Source of the DNA: JBGSIC01 sp041751875
GTDB lineage: Bacteria; Bdellovibrionota; FAC87; UBA2466; JACKAF01
Direction of reading: 5' to 3'
Assembly (NCBI GenBank): GCA_041751875.1
Contig: JBGSIC010000029.1
Span: 460,651 to 524,650 of the forward strand
Length of the DNA stretch: 64,000 nt
Shown here: positions 34,109 through 43,057 of the stretch, piece by piece
Layout: each line of letters starts with the position of its first letter
Position numbering within the stretch: the stretch's first letter is position 1
Made by a program: the position numbers and the translations under genes
Notes under the pieces: generated by a model
What the model was told of the DNA's origin: nothing
Seen by the model: only the letters and a program-made list of their open reading frames with translations
Database searches by the model: none

Positions 34109-35026
34109 GTGTTGGCAAACTCTTCAGAAAAAGTGCCGCCCACTTCAATGAAGACGTTCGGCACATTGCTGGCCTTCCTGTTTATTTGGTCTCCCAGCGG
34201 AAAATCAGAAAAAGGTTCGTTGGTTTCCACTTGTGAGGCAGAAGTTGCCGCGAGGTATTTAGTGCAAGAAGAGAGTTTTTTTCAAGACAACTTTTTCGTT
34301 CGGCTAAACGCATCGGCCCCGCGAACGTCAGAGGCCTATTTGTTTCTACATGGATTTCCCGCGGAGCCGCCGTTGGATCCGAAGTTACGTGAAGGATGGC
34401 CCAGCATTCCTGAAAAGGGGATCGACATCGCACAAGCGTTGCACCTAGCTACCGGAAACGACGCCTACGTTATGCATTACGCCGGATTAGGACGGAGCAA
34501 AGGAGTCTTTAGTTTTACCCACTCCATTGAAGAAGCGATAGCCTTTGCGGAGCACCTTCGCGCTTCGGGTTACAAGCGTGTGCATGTAGTGGGACATAGT
34601 TGGGGGGGACTTGTAGCCATACAGGTCTACAAACGTCTTGCTGATACCACGGCTAAGCTTGTTTTGATTGCCCCCTACACAAATATTCCGGACAGACGTG
34701 TGCTTACACCTCTGCTGAATTCGTTCGCTCAAGTCTATCCGAATCGCTTTGAAGAAAAAGGGGTTACTGCGGATGATCTTATCAATCAGATGCTCGAAGT
34801 AAAAAGAACAGCACCTCCTTCCCGAACAATCGCGGAATCATTTTTTTCACCCGTACAGCTGACGGTCATACAAGGTCGCGCAGACGAGGAAGTGAGCCCG
34901 GAGTCGACCAAGGCTTTCTGTTCCATTGCGTCAGCTCGTTCGAAGTATGTGGAACTCGAAGGTGACCACAGTTTCTCCGAGAATCGTTCAGTCTTGCTAG
35001 AGAATGTACAGAAGGCGGTGCACTGA
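34109..35026 (+). CDS. Exported alpha/beta hydrolase
   Basis: The GTG at 34109 has GGGGAGG 8 bp upstream; an ATG at 34148 would place the signal peptide core (TLLAFLFIWSPS) right at the start. The hydrolase fold shows LFLHGFP as oxyanion strand, the nucleophile elbow GHSWGG (Ser164 from the GTG), an Asp in QGRADEEV and the His in EGDHSF. No lid domain is recognisable. Serine esterase or lipase-like; the substrate is unknown. The acetyltransferase gene starts 1 bp after its stop, indicating coupling. Confidence 0.85.
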   Translation: MLANSSEKVPPTSMKTFGTLLAFLFIWSPSGKSEKGSLVSTCEAEVAARYLVQEESFFQDNFFVRLNASAPRTSEAYLFLHGFPAEPPLDPKLREGWPSIPEKGIDIAQALHLATGNDAYVMHYAGLGRSKGVFSFTHSIEEAIAFAEHLRASGYKRVHVVGHSWGGLVAIQVYKRLADTTAKLVLIAPYTNIPDRRVLTPLLNSFAQVYPNRFEEKGVTADDLINQMLEVKRTAPPSRTIAESFFSPVQLTVIQGRADEEVSPESTKAFCSIASARSKYVELEGDHSFSENRSVLLENVQKAVH

Positions 35027-35027
35027 A

Positions 35028-35660
35028 GTGGGTTTCTTCAACCGCATAAAGTGCTTAAGGCAAGTAGACCTTTTAGGGGATAGCTCTCAAGTTCTCATCT
35101 CTAAAGCGACACATCTGGTGTTTGCTGAGGGGGCAAAAGTCAAAGTGGAGCAAGGAGTCTTTAGTGTGGGCTACCCGCTTCCCGATCGACCGGAACTTCC
35201 GGCTCTGAACAAAAGCACAATCCAGTTGGGTAAAAATGCACGTCTTATTTGCCGGGGTAACGTTTTTATCGGGGAGGGCACGTACATACGCCTCGCGGAT
35301 AACGCGGTGATGGAGTTTGACGGGGACAACGTTGTTGGTCGGAACAGCATCCTGTTCTGCGAAACCCGTATGCATTTTGGAAGGCGCGCCTCGTGTTCAT
35401 GGGGCGTAACTCTTATGGATGACGACGGACATAGCTTCGCGCGATCGGATGGCACGCCCTTGAGAAAGATTCGACGGCCTTTAGTTCTAGAATCTGACGT
35501 AGGAGTGCAAATGAACGTTACCATTCCCAAAGGGATTACCGTTGGGCACCACGCGACCATATCGGCAAACACCACAGTTCGTCGCGACATAAAACCATTT
35601 AGTTTAGTTTACGAAGAATCCGCTCTTCGCGAGAGAGAAGGGATTGTTTTTAGAGTTTAA
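35028..35660 (+). CDS. Hexapeptide-repeat acyltransferase
   Basis: A left-handed beta-helix protein: repeats such as IQLGKNARLICRGNVFIGEG, NAVMEFDGDN and VGVQMNVTIPKGITVGHHAT are visible, with the family's WGVTLMDDDGHS loop (His in DDGH, possible catalytic base). Acetyl-CoA-dependent acetylation of a sugar or similar is likely. The start is probably GTG 35028, 1 bp after the hydrolase stop; ATG 35004 is an alternative that overlaps the previous gene. It sits between the hydrolase and a histidine kinase 3 bp downstream. Confidence 0.82.
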   Translation: MGFFNRIKCLRQVDLLGDSSQVLISKATHLVFAEGAKVKVEQGVFSVGYPLPDRPELPALNKSTIQLGKNARLICRGNVFIGEGTYIRLADNAVMEFDGDNVVGRNSILFCETRMHFGRRASCSWGVTLMDDDGHSFARSDGTPLRKIRRPLVLESDVGVQMNVTIPKGITVGHHATISANTTVRRDIKPFSLVYEESALREREGIVFRV

Positions 35661-35663
35661 TTT

Positions 35664-37394
35664 ATGAAAGTATTTAGCCCAGCGAAACAGAATGTGAGCC
35701 AAATTGTCCCCATCGGACTTCTGGGCATTGGGCTTGTACTTTTTGTGTTCAGTGCTTTCAACTACCAGAATTTGGGTTGGTTCCCTTGGTTGCTGGGTTC
35801 ACGTATTGGTCTGGTAGCGCTTGCCTTTGCCCTGGTCATTTATCTGAGCACGAATGCAACCGAGTTTCGCAACTGGCACACACTTTACTTCACCGTGGTT
35901 TTGGCGGCCCAAGCAAGTTGGGGAATTTTAGAGAACCCGATGTCGGTTGAGTTCTACAGCTATTGCGGGCTGCTTTATATTCTAGCGGCTTTGACCTACA
36001 GCGGAAGTTTTAGCCAGTGGGCCCATTCGTTCGGGGTCGTACAACTGACATTTCTTTTTTTACCAATTCTATTTAAGGATGAGAGCCTTCGCTCCTCTTT
36101 TCGCGACGTAGTGGATCATTTTAGTATGGCGTTTGCCTACTTCATTATCGGAGTTCCTATTCTCAAGTTGAACTGCGATAAGTTTATTGCCAACAAAGAA
36201 CGAGCACATCTCCATCGGGAGCTTATGTTGCAAAAAGAAAAAGCATTGGAGCAAGAACGTGAGATTAACTCAGAGATCCTAGAGAAGTTGGAGAAAGCGC
36301 GACTAAAAATAGAAAAAGAATCGAAACTCGCCGCGTTGGGACAAGTGGCAACCCAAGTTGCACATGATATCGCCTCACCTTTGGTCGCGCTCAATTTTAC
36401 TCTTAAGGATGCAGACCTCCTGCCCAAAGAGAATGCTGAGATCATGAAGGGTGCCGTGGCTCGTATTCAAGCCATTAGCGAAGGACTTTTGAAGGAGTAC
36501 CGTCGCAGTCAGTCGCTTGGTGGGGAAAGCGACGAACCGGTAAGGGAGGTCGTGATGCTTCTTCCGTTAGTGGAAGAAGTATTGCGTGAAAAGCGGTGCC
36601 AGTACCGCGAGAGGCCAGAAGTTAGCTTTGAAACGAAAAACCTCACGTACGGTGTTTTCTGTGGTGTTGAAGAGAATGATTTTAAGCGTCTCCTTTCAAA
36701 CATAATCAATAATGCGGTCGAAGCCACTTGGGGCAGCGGCGTAGTGACCGTTAGTATGGAAGTCACCTCAGAAAGAATGAAGCTTGTTATCAGTGACCAA
36801 GGCCGGGGGATCCCAACTGAGCTTTTAACCAAGGTCACGGAGTCTGGATTTACAGCGGGTAAAGCGAGTGGCTCGGGCTTGGGACTTTTTCACGCTAGAG
36901 AGTGCGCTTCGAGTTGGAATGGGAATCTTTCCATTAATTCAGTCGTGGGAGAGGGAACTCGCGTAGAGCTGGACCTCCCGCTGGCGTCTGCTCCAAGTTG
37001 GTTTGTTAGCGAACTTGCAGTGGGAAAAGAGACCGAGGTGGTAATAGTCGACGATGAGAAAGAGGTGCATCAATCATGGGAGAAACGTTTTTCCCATCGT
37101 CCGCAGGTTCGACTCCACCATTTCTTCGAACCAGAAGGGGTGATGAAATGGTTTTTAGAAAGGCCAGCCAGCTCAAGTGCCCCACTATTTTTGGTGGACT
37201 ATGAATTACCCGGTAGTCAGTACAGTGGCCTAAGTTTGGTCGAACGACTGGGCGTCGGAGCACGAGCAGTCATGGTGAGCTCGGCGGCGCGCGAGCTGAC
37301 CAATTGCTATTCCAAGGTAATTGAGCGGCTGGGAGTCCGCTTGCTGCCCAAAGCTTGGGTACATTCGGTTCCCATTCGAGAGATAACCCACTAA
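35664..37394 (+). CDS. Membrane hybrid histidine kinase with C-terminal receiver
   Basis: Residues 1-175 hold about six membrane helices; a coiled-coil (180-225) leads to the H-box ALGQVATQVAHDIASPL with phospho-His234. The HATPase is marked by NIINNAVEA, DQGRGIP and GSGLGLFHAREC. Residues 458-576 form a complete receiver: acidic pair Asp463/464 (VIVDDE), phosphoacceptor Asp512 (FLVDYELPG), Ser/Thr in MVSSAA and Lys563. Signal must pass from receiver to a phosphotransfer protein or act within the protein. Third gene of the operon; it presumably senses or controls the same envelope process as the hydrolase and acetyltransferase. Confidence 0.88.
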   Translation: MKVFSPAKQNVSQIVPIGLLGIGLVLFVFSAFNYQNLGWFPWLLGSRIGLVALAFALVIYLSTNATEFRNWHTLYFTVVLAAQASWGILENPMSVEFYSYCGLLYILAALTYSGSFSQWAHSFGVVQLTFLFLPILFKDESLRSSFRDVVDHFSMAFAYFIIGVPILKLNCDKFIANKERAHLHRELMLQKEKALEQEREINSEILEKLEKARLKIEKESKLAALGQVATQVAHDIASPLVALNFTLKDADLLPKENAEIMKGAVARIQAISEGLLKEYRRSQSLGGESDEPVREVVMLLPLVEEVLREKRCQYRERPEVSFETKNLTYGVFCGVEENDFKRLLSNIINNAVEATWGSGVVTVSMEVTSERMKLVISDQGRGIPTELLTKVTESGFTAGKASGSGLGLFHARECASSWNGNLSINSVVGEGTRVELDLPLASAPSWFVSELAVGKETEVVIVDDEKEVHQSWEKRFSHRPQVRLHHFFEPEGVMKWFLERPASSSAPLFLVDYELPGSQYSGLSLVERLGVGARAVMVSSAARELTNCYSKVIERLGVRLLPKAWVHSVPIREITH

Positions 37395-37469
37395 TACTCT
37401 TACAAAAAACGTGGCTATGGCGCACGCGGCCCAAAATTTGATATAAGAGCGCCTCTAAAAAGAAACTCA

Positions 37470-38555
37470 ATGCGAAGCTCTTTAATCATTTTGGCGGCCT
37501 GCCTATGCCTCGGTTCACACGCGATTGATTCGCGTGTGCAGCGAACCGGACAAGTTTATGCTTTTGGGGATCTACATGGGGACCTTGATGCACTCGTGGC
37601 GCTAGGAATTACGGCAGATCTGATTGATCAGGAAGGGCATTGGAAGGGGGGCACCAGCCAGCTTGTTTTGTTGGGAGACCTGGTGCACGGTTGGGCCGAT
37701 GGACGCTTTGTGATGGATTTTGTGATGCGATTGCAGAAAGAAGCTGCCGCTGTAGGGGGACGAGTCGAAGCGATCAACGGGAACCACGAGTTTTTGCAGA
37801 CTCTCGGGTTGCCCTTCTGGATGACCCCCGAAGAGTTGGCCGAGTACGCGGATTTTCCGATCGATTACTCGCTGGAGCCTGACTGGCTAAAAATCGAAAA
37901 TGAGTTTGATGGAAAGTATGCTCACCTAAAACGGTTTCCGATTGATTCGGAGCTCTTTCACCGTTGGTTCAGTGCCATGCGCAGTCAACACTCCCCCTAC
38001 GCGATTTGGAATAGAACACGAAAAACGGTTTTTCAGATTGATCGCGATGTATTCGTCCATGGTGCGGTGACTACCCCAATGTTGCAATACACGGTGGACG
38101 AGCTTAACGAGAAAATCTCCGGGGTGATTCGAACTCTTCAAGACGGAAAAAAGCCGCCTCGTGCACTACGTTGGCTTACGGACCTCGGGCGAGGAGACTC
38201 TCCCTTTAGCTCAGTGGCACTTAGTGAAGAATTGATGAGTGAGGGCGAGTGGGAGAGTATTCGACAAGGCTGGGATTTTGATCGTGTGTTTTTAGGTCAT
38301 GTTACGACTTCCTCTGGTGACTTGGAATCTTTTTACAACCAAAGCGTCATTCTGGGGGATACGGGCCTTTCTCGAACCAAGAAAAAGCGTAAGGAGCTTT
38401 TAACAGGCGCCATGGTTGATACCAACCGCGGGGTGCATTCGATTGGAACGCTTCGTGAGAATGACCACCCCGTGAGCCTACTTATAAAAAAACAAATACG
38501 CGCCCAACGCTGCAGCCAGTACCTCGAAATGGCCGGATTGGCATCCATACATTAG
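37470..38555 (+). CDS. Exported PPP-family (Shewanella-like) phosphatase
   Basis: A signal peptide (residues 1-18, GSHA-I) precedes the metallophosphoesterase core: GDLHGD at 33-38, GDLVHG at 69-74 (in place of GDxxDRG) and GNHE at 104-107. C-terminal His candidates lie in FVHGAVTTP and VFLGHVTTSSG, then GDTGLSR. The layout matches the Shewanella-like PPP protein phosphatases, which remove phosphate from Ser/Thr or Tyr. An exported copy is unusual since phosphoproteins are cytoplasmic. Family known; substrate not. Confidence 0.85.
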   Translation: MRSSLIILAACLCLGSHAIDSRVQRTGQVYAFGDLHGDLDALVALGITADLIDQEGHWKGGTSQLVLLGDLVHGWADGRFVMDFVMRLQKEAAAVGGRVEAINGNHEFLQTLGLPFWMTPEELAEYADFPIDYSLEPDWLKIENEFDGKYAHLKRFPIDSELFHRWFSAMRSQHSPYAIWNRTRKTVFQIDRDVFVHGAVTTPMLQYTVDELNEKISGVIRTLQDGKKPPRALRWLTDLGRGDSPFSSVALSEELMSEGEWESIRQGWDFDRVFLGHVTTSSGDLESFYNQSVILGDTGLSRTKKKRKELLTGAMVDTNRGVHSIGTLRENDHPVSLLIKKQIRAQRCSQYLEMAGLASIH

Positions 38556-38665
38556 AAGTGTTTGGCCTCCTTTACCTTCGCTAGTTTTCCGACAGAATAC
38601 ACCTACCCTCCCAGCCCAAAATAGCCTTGCCTCGCTAGGGCATAGGCCTTGCAAAACTCTGCGCG

Positions 38666-39997
38666 ATGCTAGGCGTGCATTGGGATAAATACTTTTCACA
38701 TTTGCTTCGTTTTGGAGCGGGCGTGTGCGTTTTGATTAGCCCTCTACTCCACGCCCAGACTTGTATTAAGATGGGCTTACTCGTGGACGGGGACGATACC
38801 GAGAAGCCCTCTCGCTATTTTTATGCCAATGGCAGAATTAGCAATCCGATTAGCTTTGGTTATGAAGCAGAACTGTTGGTTTCCCAGAACCCCGATTTAG
38901 GTAAGTTTTACCGACCAGAAGACATTGCCGAAGCCGATTGGGCGAGACAGCCTGACAGATGGCAACAGGAAATTCGGCTGCGAATTGAACAAGCCGATCG
39001 TCACGATGTTATTTTGGTTAGGCGAGAGGGGACCCCAAAGTTTCTCTCCCCTCACGCCATAAAGGATACCAACGACAATGATCGGATTGAGTTGCCCAAG
39101 AACCAGGTTACCGAAGAGCTTAGTGATGTCCGGGATCAGTTTGATTGGTTGAACGACAACCTAAAAGTCGCAACGGTACACGGTCATGTGGCCTACACTA
39201 AAGACGGAACCGATATGCGAGGAGCCGATGTATTTGCCAAAATGGATGCCGACATCACGCAGATCGAAACGCTTGCGAGGGGTTATTCTCGGTATAAAGA
39301 AACGTTGCGGGTGCCGGCCAAGAACGTGGTGCACTGGTCTACCGGACTTTGGGATGAAAAGACGCAGCGGGTTTATCGCGGTCTTGTGGAAGCGGAGAAC
39401 GCGCCCTCAGGTGTCCCCACTTTAATCAAGTACACGTACGGCGTAGCCCTTCGGGGTGAGGTGACCTATGGCCCGGGCAAGCAAGGGCATGAAGTGAGAA
39501 ATGCCGTCAAGCGGACTGGGGTAGCTCTGGACAAAATGAATGAATTGGCTAAGCAAGCACAAGACGGTTTTCAAGCCTATCGTTTACAACCTCTGCGAAA
39601 CGATCCTGTTCTGTTAAGTGACGAGACGGTGAGAAAGCGCGTGGCGACACCTACCATCGCGTTTTACAAAGAGCTTGGTGACGTGTTGCAGGGGCCTGAG
39701 AAATCAGGAGGCGCGCCTTACTGGATGCGCTTTGCGTACCCCCAATTGGAATGGGGGCAACATCCTCTGGTGCGCGTTCTTCCCTCCAAAGTACGAACGG
39801 ATTTGCAGCATAAAATCGACAAGGCAACCCGGCGCTATGACCAGCGTGTTGAGGCAATTTCTCAGCTTCACTTGCCCCCCAGGCAAGCCATCGCCCAAGT
39901 TCAGATCGCGATGGCGACCTGGGCGCACGAGACTCAATTGCACGTTTACTTGAGAGAAGGAAAAATCAAGTTGGGATTGGTAGAGCGCGACGAGTAA
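38666..39997 (+). CDS. Exported protein, possible amidoligase-like
   Basis: A hydrophobic N-terminus (AGVCVLISPLLHAQ) is a signal peptide. Two short patterns recall the amidoligase_2 (ATP-grasp-like COOH-NH2 ligase) group: a G-Y-E-A-E block in ISFGYEAELLV (about residue 65-71) and an H-x-H block in ATVHGHVAYTKDG (about 171). The remaining ~270 residues match nothing I know. If correct, it is another ATP-dependent fold carrying an export signal. This is a motif-level hint only; the safe call is exported hypothetical protein. Confidence 0.6.
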   Translation: MLGVHWDKYFSHLLRFGAGVCVLISPLLHAQTCIKMGLLVDGDDTEKPSRYFYANGRISNPISFGYEAELLVSQNPDLGKFYRPEDIAEADWARQPDRWQQEIRLRIEQADRHDVILVRREGTPKFLSPHAIKDTNDNDRIELPKNQVTEELSDVRDQFDWLNDNLKVATVHGHVAYTKDGTDMRGADVFAKMDADITQIETLARGYSRYKETLRVPAKNVVHWSTGLWDEKTQRVYRGLVEAENAPSGVPTLIKYTYGVALRGEVTYGPGKQGHEVRNAVKRTGVALDKMNELAKQAQDGFQAYRLQPLRNDPVLLSDETVRKRVATPTIAFYKELGDVLQGPEKSGGAPYWMRFAYPQLEWGQHPLVRVLPSKVRTDLQHKIDKATRRYDQRVEAISQLHLPPRQAIAQVQIAMATWAHETQLHVYLREGKIKLGLVERDE

Positions 39998-40034
39998 AAA
40001 AAGGGGAGTTAAAAGCTTGGACTTTCAACTCCCC
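39996..40034 (-). terminator. Intrinsic terminator for lipoprotein gene at 40084
   Basis: Stem GGGGAGTT (40003-40010) with AACTCCCC (40027-40034), extended by AAAG/CTTT pairs inside. Read on the minus strand it is followed directly by seven T (40002-39996). A second perfect 7-bp hairpin (40037-40057, AGGGCGG/CCGCCCT) lies between it and the gene. Confidence 0.85.
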
Positions 40035-40083
40035 GTAGGGCGGGGAGACTCCGCCCTGACCGTTGCGAAACTATTCTGCAAAA

Positions 40084-40440
40084 CTATTCACAGGTGAAGC
40101 CGAACTTGCCTAAGTTGGTTTTTATCTGCTCACGAATGCGATCACAGTGAGTGGTGCTAAACGCCGAGGACGCTGCAACCGAAGTTTGCCCAAACTTGGT
40201 ATACTTCAGCTCACAGCCCGAAGCTGTCGGTGCGCTTTCGAGAGTTCTCTCATCGGTTCCCATCTTGCAAATCACTTTTGTTGGAGAAGCTTGTGCCGGG
40301 GCAGACGCGCTGCTTGCTGCTGCGGGTGCCGTTGCAGTAGGTGCCTGCGGAGTTGCATTTGCGGGTGTGGATTCCTTAACCGGACTGCTCGAGCAGGCTG
40401 ATACTACGAGAACCGCCAAAACGCTTGTGAGAAAATGCAT
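40084..40440 (-). CDS. Small Ala/Pro-rich lipoprotein
   Basis: 118 residues. The signal ends VVSAC (Cys16). A disordered Ala/Thr/Pro/Ser segment (about 20-55) spaces a small domain with four Cys (KVICKMG, SGCELKY, THCDRIR, GFTCE), probably two disulfides in the periplasm. AGGAGG sits 6 bp before the ATG, and an intrinsic terminator follows, so it is a strongly translated single gene. No family recognised. Confidence 0.78.
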   Translation of the reverse strand: MHFLTSVLAVLVVSACSSSPVKESTPANATPQAPTATAPAAASSASAPAQASPTKVICKMGTDERTLESAPTASGCELKYTKFGQTSVAASSAFSTTHCDRIREQIKTNLGKFGFTCE

Positions 40441-40456
40441 GCATCCCTCCTAAAGG

Positions 40457-40723
40457 TTATATTTGTTTTTCTAGATCAATCTCTACGTCGTGCTCAGTTT
40501 TCCAATCGCCCCAGTTTACCGAGGTGCCGTTGGCCATGACTTTCCCGGTGCGAACCACTATCCGTCCCGTGTACGTGATCGCTGTTTCCCAAAGGTAACC
40601 GCAAGTATCGATGAAACGTTTCACCGAATGCACGGCATACTTGTCGCGTTCGCTTGGGGCGGGCACTTCCTTTTTGTCCCGCGAAAACTGCGCCACCCAT
40701 TCGCTATAGGTTTTTCTAGGCAT
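40457..40723 (-). CDS. Small hypothetical protein
   Basis: 88 residues from the ATG at 40723 (MPRKTYSEW); the frame can be read from 40750. No signal peptide; charged and mixed, ending NWGDWKTEHDVEIDLEKQI. No family recognised. It ends 16 bp before the lipoprotein start codon, so the two may be cotranscribed. Confidence 0.5.
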   Translation of the reverse strand: MPRKTYSEWVAQFSRDKKEVPAPSERDKYAVHSVKRFIDTCGYLWETAITYTGRIVVRTGKVMANGTSVNWGDWKTEHDVEIDLEKQI

Positions 40724-40780
40724 GCGACGATATCGATCTAAAGATAACAAACGCTATCTTTCCCAGTAATTACAGTGTGA

Positions 40781-42217
40781 TTACGAAATCGTAATGTTGG
40801 CGGGTGGGCTAGGGAAATGGGGAAAGTGAAGAAAAACGGCCGTTCCTTTGCCTAATTGGCTCTGGATGCGGACTTCCCCGCCGTGGATATGAGCGATACT
40901 TTTTACGATAGCCAGACCCAGGCCGGAGCCCCCTGAATCAGCCGATCGCGATGCGTCCACGCGATAAAAGCGGTCAAAGACATGGGGTAAATGCTCAGCG
41001 GCGATGCCTTCACCCGTATCGGAAATTTCAATCTCTATTTCCCCATCGTTCTGCCTGGCCGTAACACCGATGAATCCCGGGCCAGCTGTTTTTTTAAGGG
41101 CATTCGAGAGGATATTTCCCACAGCTCGCTGAAAGAGTGTTCGCTCCGCGACGAGTTCTAAAGAGGAGTCTACGTCCAATAAGCACTCAATCCCATTGTC
41201 GGTGGCAATGGGCTCGTAAAAGTCGATCGCGCCTTGAAGTTCTCGTTTTAGATTAATTGCCTCTTTGGTAATTTCCATTCGTGGATTCTCTGCATGGGCA
41301 AGAAACAATAAAGAATCCATCACCCGCGAAATACGGCTGCATTCTTCAAGACACGAACCCATGGTGTCTTTGTAGAACTGACTCTCTCGGTCTTTTCCTA
41401 AAGCAACCTGAAGTTCCCCAGAAATGTTGTTAACCGGGGTGCGAAGTTCGTGGGCAATGTCGGCAGAAAAACGCTGGAGACGCTCGAAAGATGCTCCGAG
41501 GCGATCTAGCATGGCATTAAAAGTCGTTGCTAGATGAGCGAGCTCCGAAGGCATTTCACTTGGAAGCATTCTTTCACTAAAATTGGAGGAGCTGATGTTA
41601 GCTGCCGTTTGGGCCATTTCCTTTACCGGTCGCAAACCTCGGCGTGCGATCTGAAAGCAAACGACGGCTCACGCTACAAGGCAAATGGCTAGGACGACAA
41701 AAAGTCGATACCGGTATTCCTGAAGGACGATTGTTTCATTGGTCCGATCGAGAACGACCTGCATGACATAATTTCTTCCTTCCATAGAAATTAAAGCGCT
41801 TATGGCACGAAAAACCTGTCCCTCTAATCGTATAATTTGAGACGCGTGCGTATCGTCCATCTCATACGCCAAGGGTGGGGGCATTCGAAGCTGACGAAAA
41901 AGACGAGAGGTGTTGGGAGTTTGGGCTACGATCCTGCCCTTATCGTCGAGAATGCGAACATGAAAGACCTCGGACGAAATAGCGGGCCATTCTTTTTCAA
42001 TGCGGTTCTTCAGGGCTCGGTTGTCGTCCTTCTGGTCCAGCAAAGCTCGGGCCGCATCCACCCGAACGTAGAGAAAGCCAGCGTCGCGAGTGGCGAGCGC
42101 GTTAATCCAAGAAAAGTACAAGTAGAGAGTCGCGGTAAGAACCACCGCTACGGAAGAAAGCGTATACCAAAGCGTGAGGCGAGCGGTCAAAGAGAGCGTG
42201 CTCTTTCTCCAGGGCAC
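40781..42217 (-). pseudogene. Heavy-metal-type sensor histidine kinase split by in-frame TGA
   Basis: One continuous frame of 478 codons is interrupted once, by TGA at 41671-41669 (codon 183), within the second membrane helix (...AICLVA-stop-AVVCFQIARRGLRPVKEM). Both sides fit a single CusS-like kinase: membrane helix 1 (TARLTLWYTLSSVAVVL), periplasmic loop, helix 2, a HAMP region (GLRPVKEMAQTA), the H-box SADIAHELRTPVNN and the HATPase boxes GNILSNALK, DTGEGI and GSGLGLAIVKS. The GTG start (42217) has AAGGAG upstream and lies 2 bp after the regulator stop. A TTG at 41635 could restart the cytoplasmic half. Whether the stop is a true mutation or a sequence error is unknown. Confidence 0.85.
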
Positions 42218-42219
42218 CT

Positions 42220-42900
42220 TCAGGCTCCTTGTTCTTCCCGAAGCACATAACCCATTCCCCGCACGGTGTGAATGAGCTTTCGTTGATGGGGAAGCTCTAC
42301 TTTCGATCGAAGCCGTCTGATGTGGACATCCACCACATTCGTGTCGCTGTCGAAATTCATGTCCCACACTTGGTCGGCAATTACAGCACGCGAGAGTGTT
42401 TCACCCTGACGACGCGCGAGTAGAGCCAAAAGTTGAAATTCCTTTGGTGTGAGATCCACGCGCTGGCCCCCGCGAATCACCTTATGTTGAAGGAGATCAA
42501 TGCGTAGGTCTTCTATTTGAAGCACCTCCGGCTGCCGAGCTGGACCACGGCGAAGCAGAGTATGAATGTGGGCAAGGAGCTCAGAGAAAGCGAACGGCTT
42601 AACGAGATAGGCATCGCCTCCGAGTTCTAATCCCTTAATGCGATCGGAAAGGGTATCGCGAGCCGTAAGAAAAAGCGCGAGAGTCTGGTTTCCGGCACGT
42701 CGAAGTTCGGAAATAAGAGACCAGCCGTCCCGGCGGGGCAGCATGACATCAACGATGACGAGATCGTAGTTTCCCTGAGACGCCATGTGTAGCCCGTCCT
42801 CACCATCATGGACCAAATCTACGACAAATCCATTTTCTTTGAGGCCACGATCGAGGTAACACGCGGTTTTCATTTCATCTTCGACGACGAGTATCTTCAT
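42220..42900 (-). CDS. OmpR-family response regulator (CusR/CopR-like)
   Basis: 226 residues from the ATG at 42900. The receiver has acidic Glu7/Asp8, phosphoacceptor Asp51 (IVDVMLPRRDGW), Thr79 and Lys101 (YLVKPF). The winged-helix DNA-binding domain covers ~125-222 (LTPKEFQLLALLARRQGE, then TNVVDVHIRRLRSKV and IHTVRGMGYVL). Sequence style is of the heavy-metal two-component class. It is followed 2 bp later by the disrupted kinase gene. With the kinase split, its input may be altered. No metal-efflux genes lie nearby, so the regulon is unknown. Confidence 0.92.
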   Translation of the reverse strand: MKILVVEDEMKTACYLDRGLKENGFVVDLVHDGEDGLHMASQGNYDLVIVDVMLPRRDGWSLISELRRAGNQTLALFLTARDTLSDRIKGLELGGDAYLVKPFAFSELLAHIHTLLRRGPARQPEVLQIEDLRIDLLQHKVIRGGQRVDLTPKEFQLLALLARRQGETLSRAVIADQVWDMNFDSDTNVVDVHIRRLRSKVELPHQRKLIHTVRGMGYVLREEQGA

Positions 42901-43027
42901 AAGGAAAGAACCATAACCGATGAGAGCCTGACGGCAAGCGCGCCGTGCCGGAAACCTCATTTGCCTGTCATATTGGTCATTTAGACCCAACCACCTTTTT
43001 CGAGACCATAAAAAATGGTATAAGGCG

Positions 43028-43057
43028 CGCTCATTTAACTTTCGCTCATTTAACTTT
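43028..43057 (+). repeat. 15-bp perfect tandem repeat ending at a start codon
   Basis: CGCTCATTTAACTTT occurs twice in a row (43028-43042 and 43043-43057), the second copy ending directly before the ATG at 43058. No Shine-Dalgarno sequence is visible in or after the repeats. Confidence 0.9.

Noticed and set aside
41669..41671. Selenocysteine reading of the in-frame TGA in the sensor kinase
   Set aside because: The codon lies in a membrane helix of a kinase, not at a redox site, and no SECIS-like stem is evident after it.
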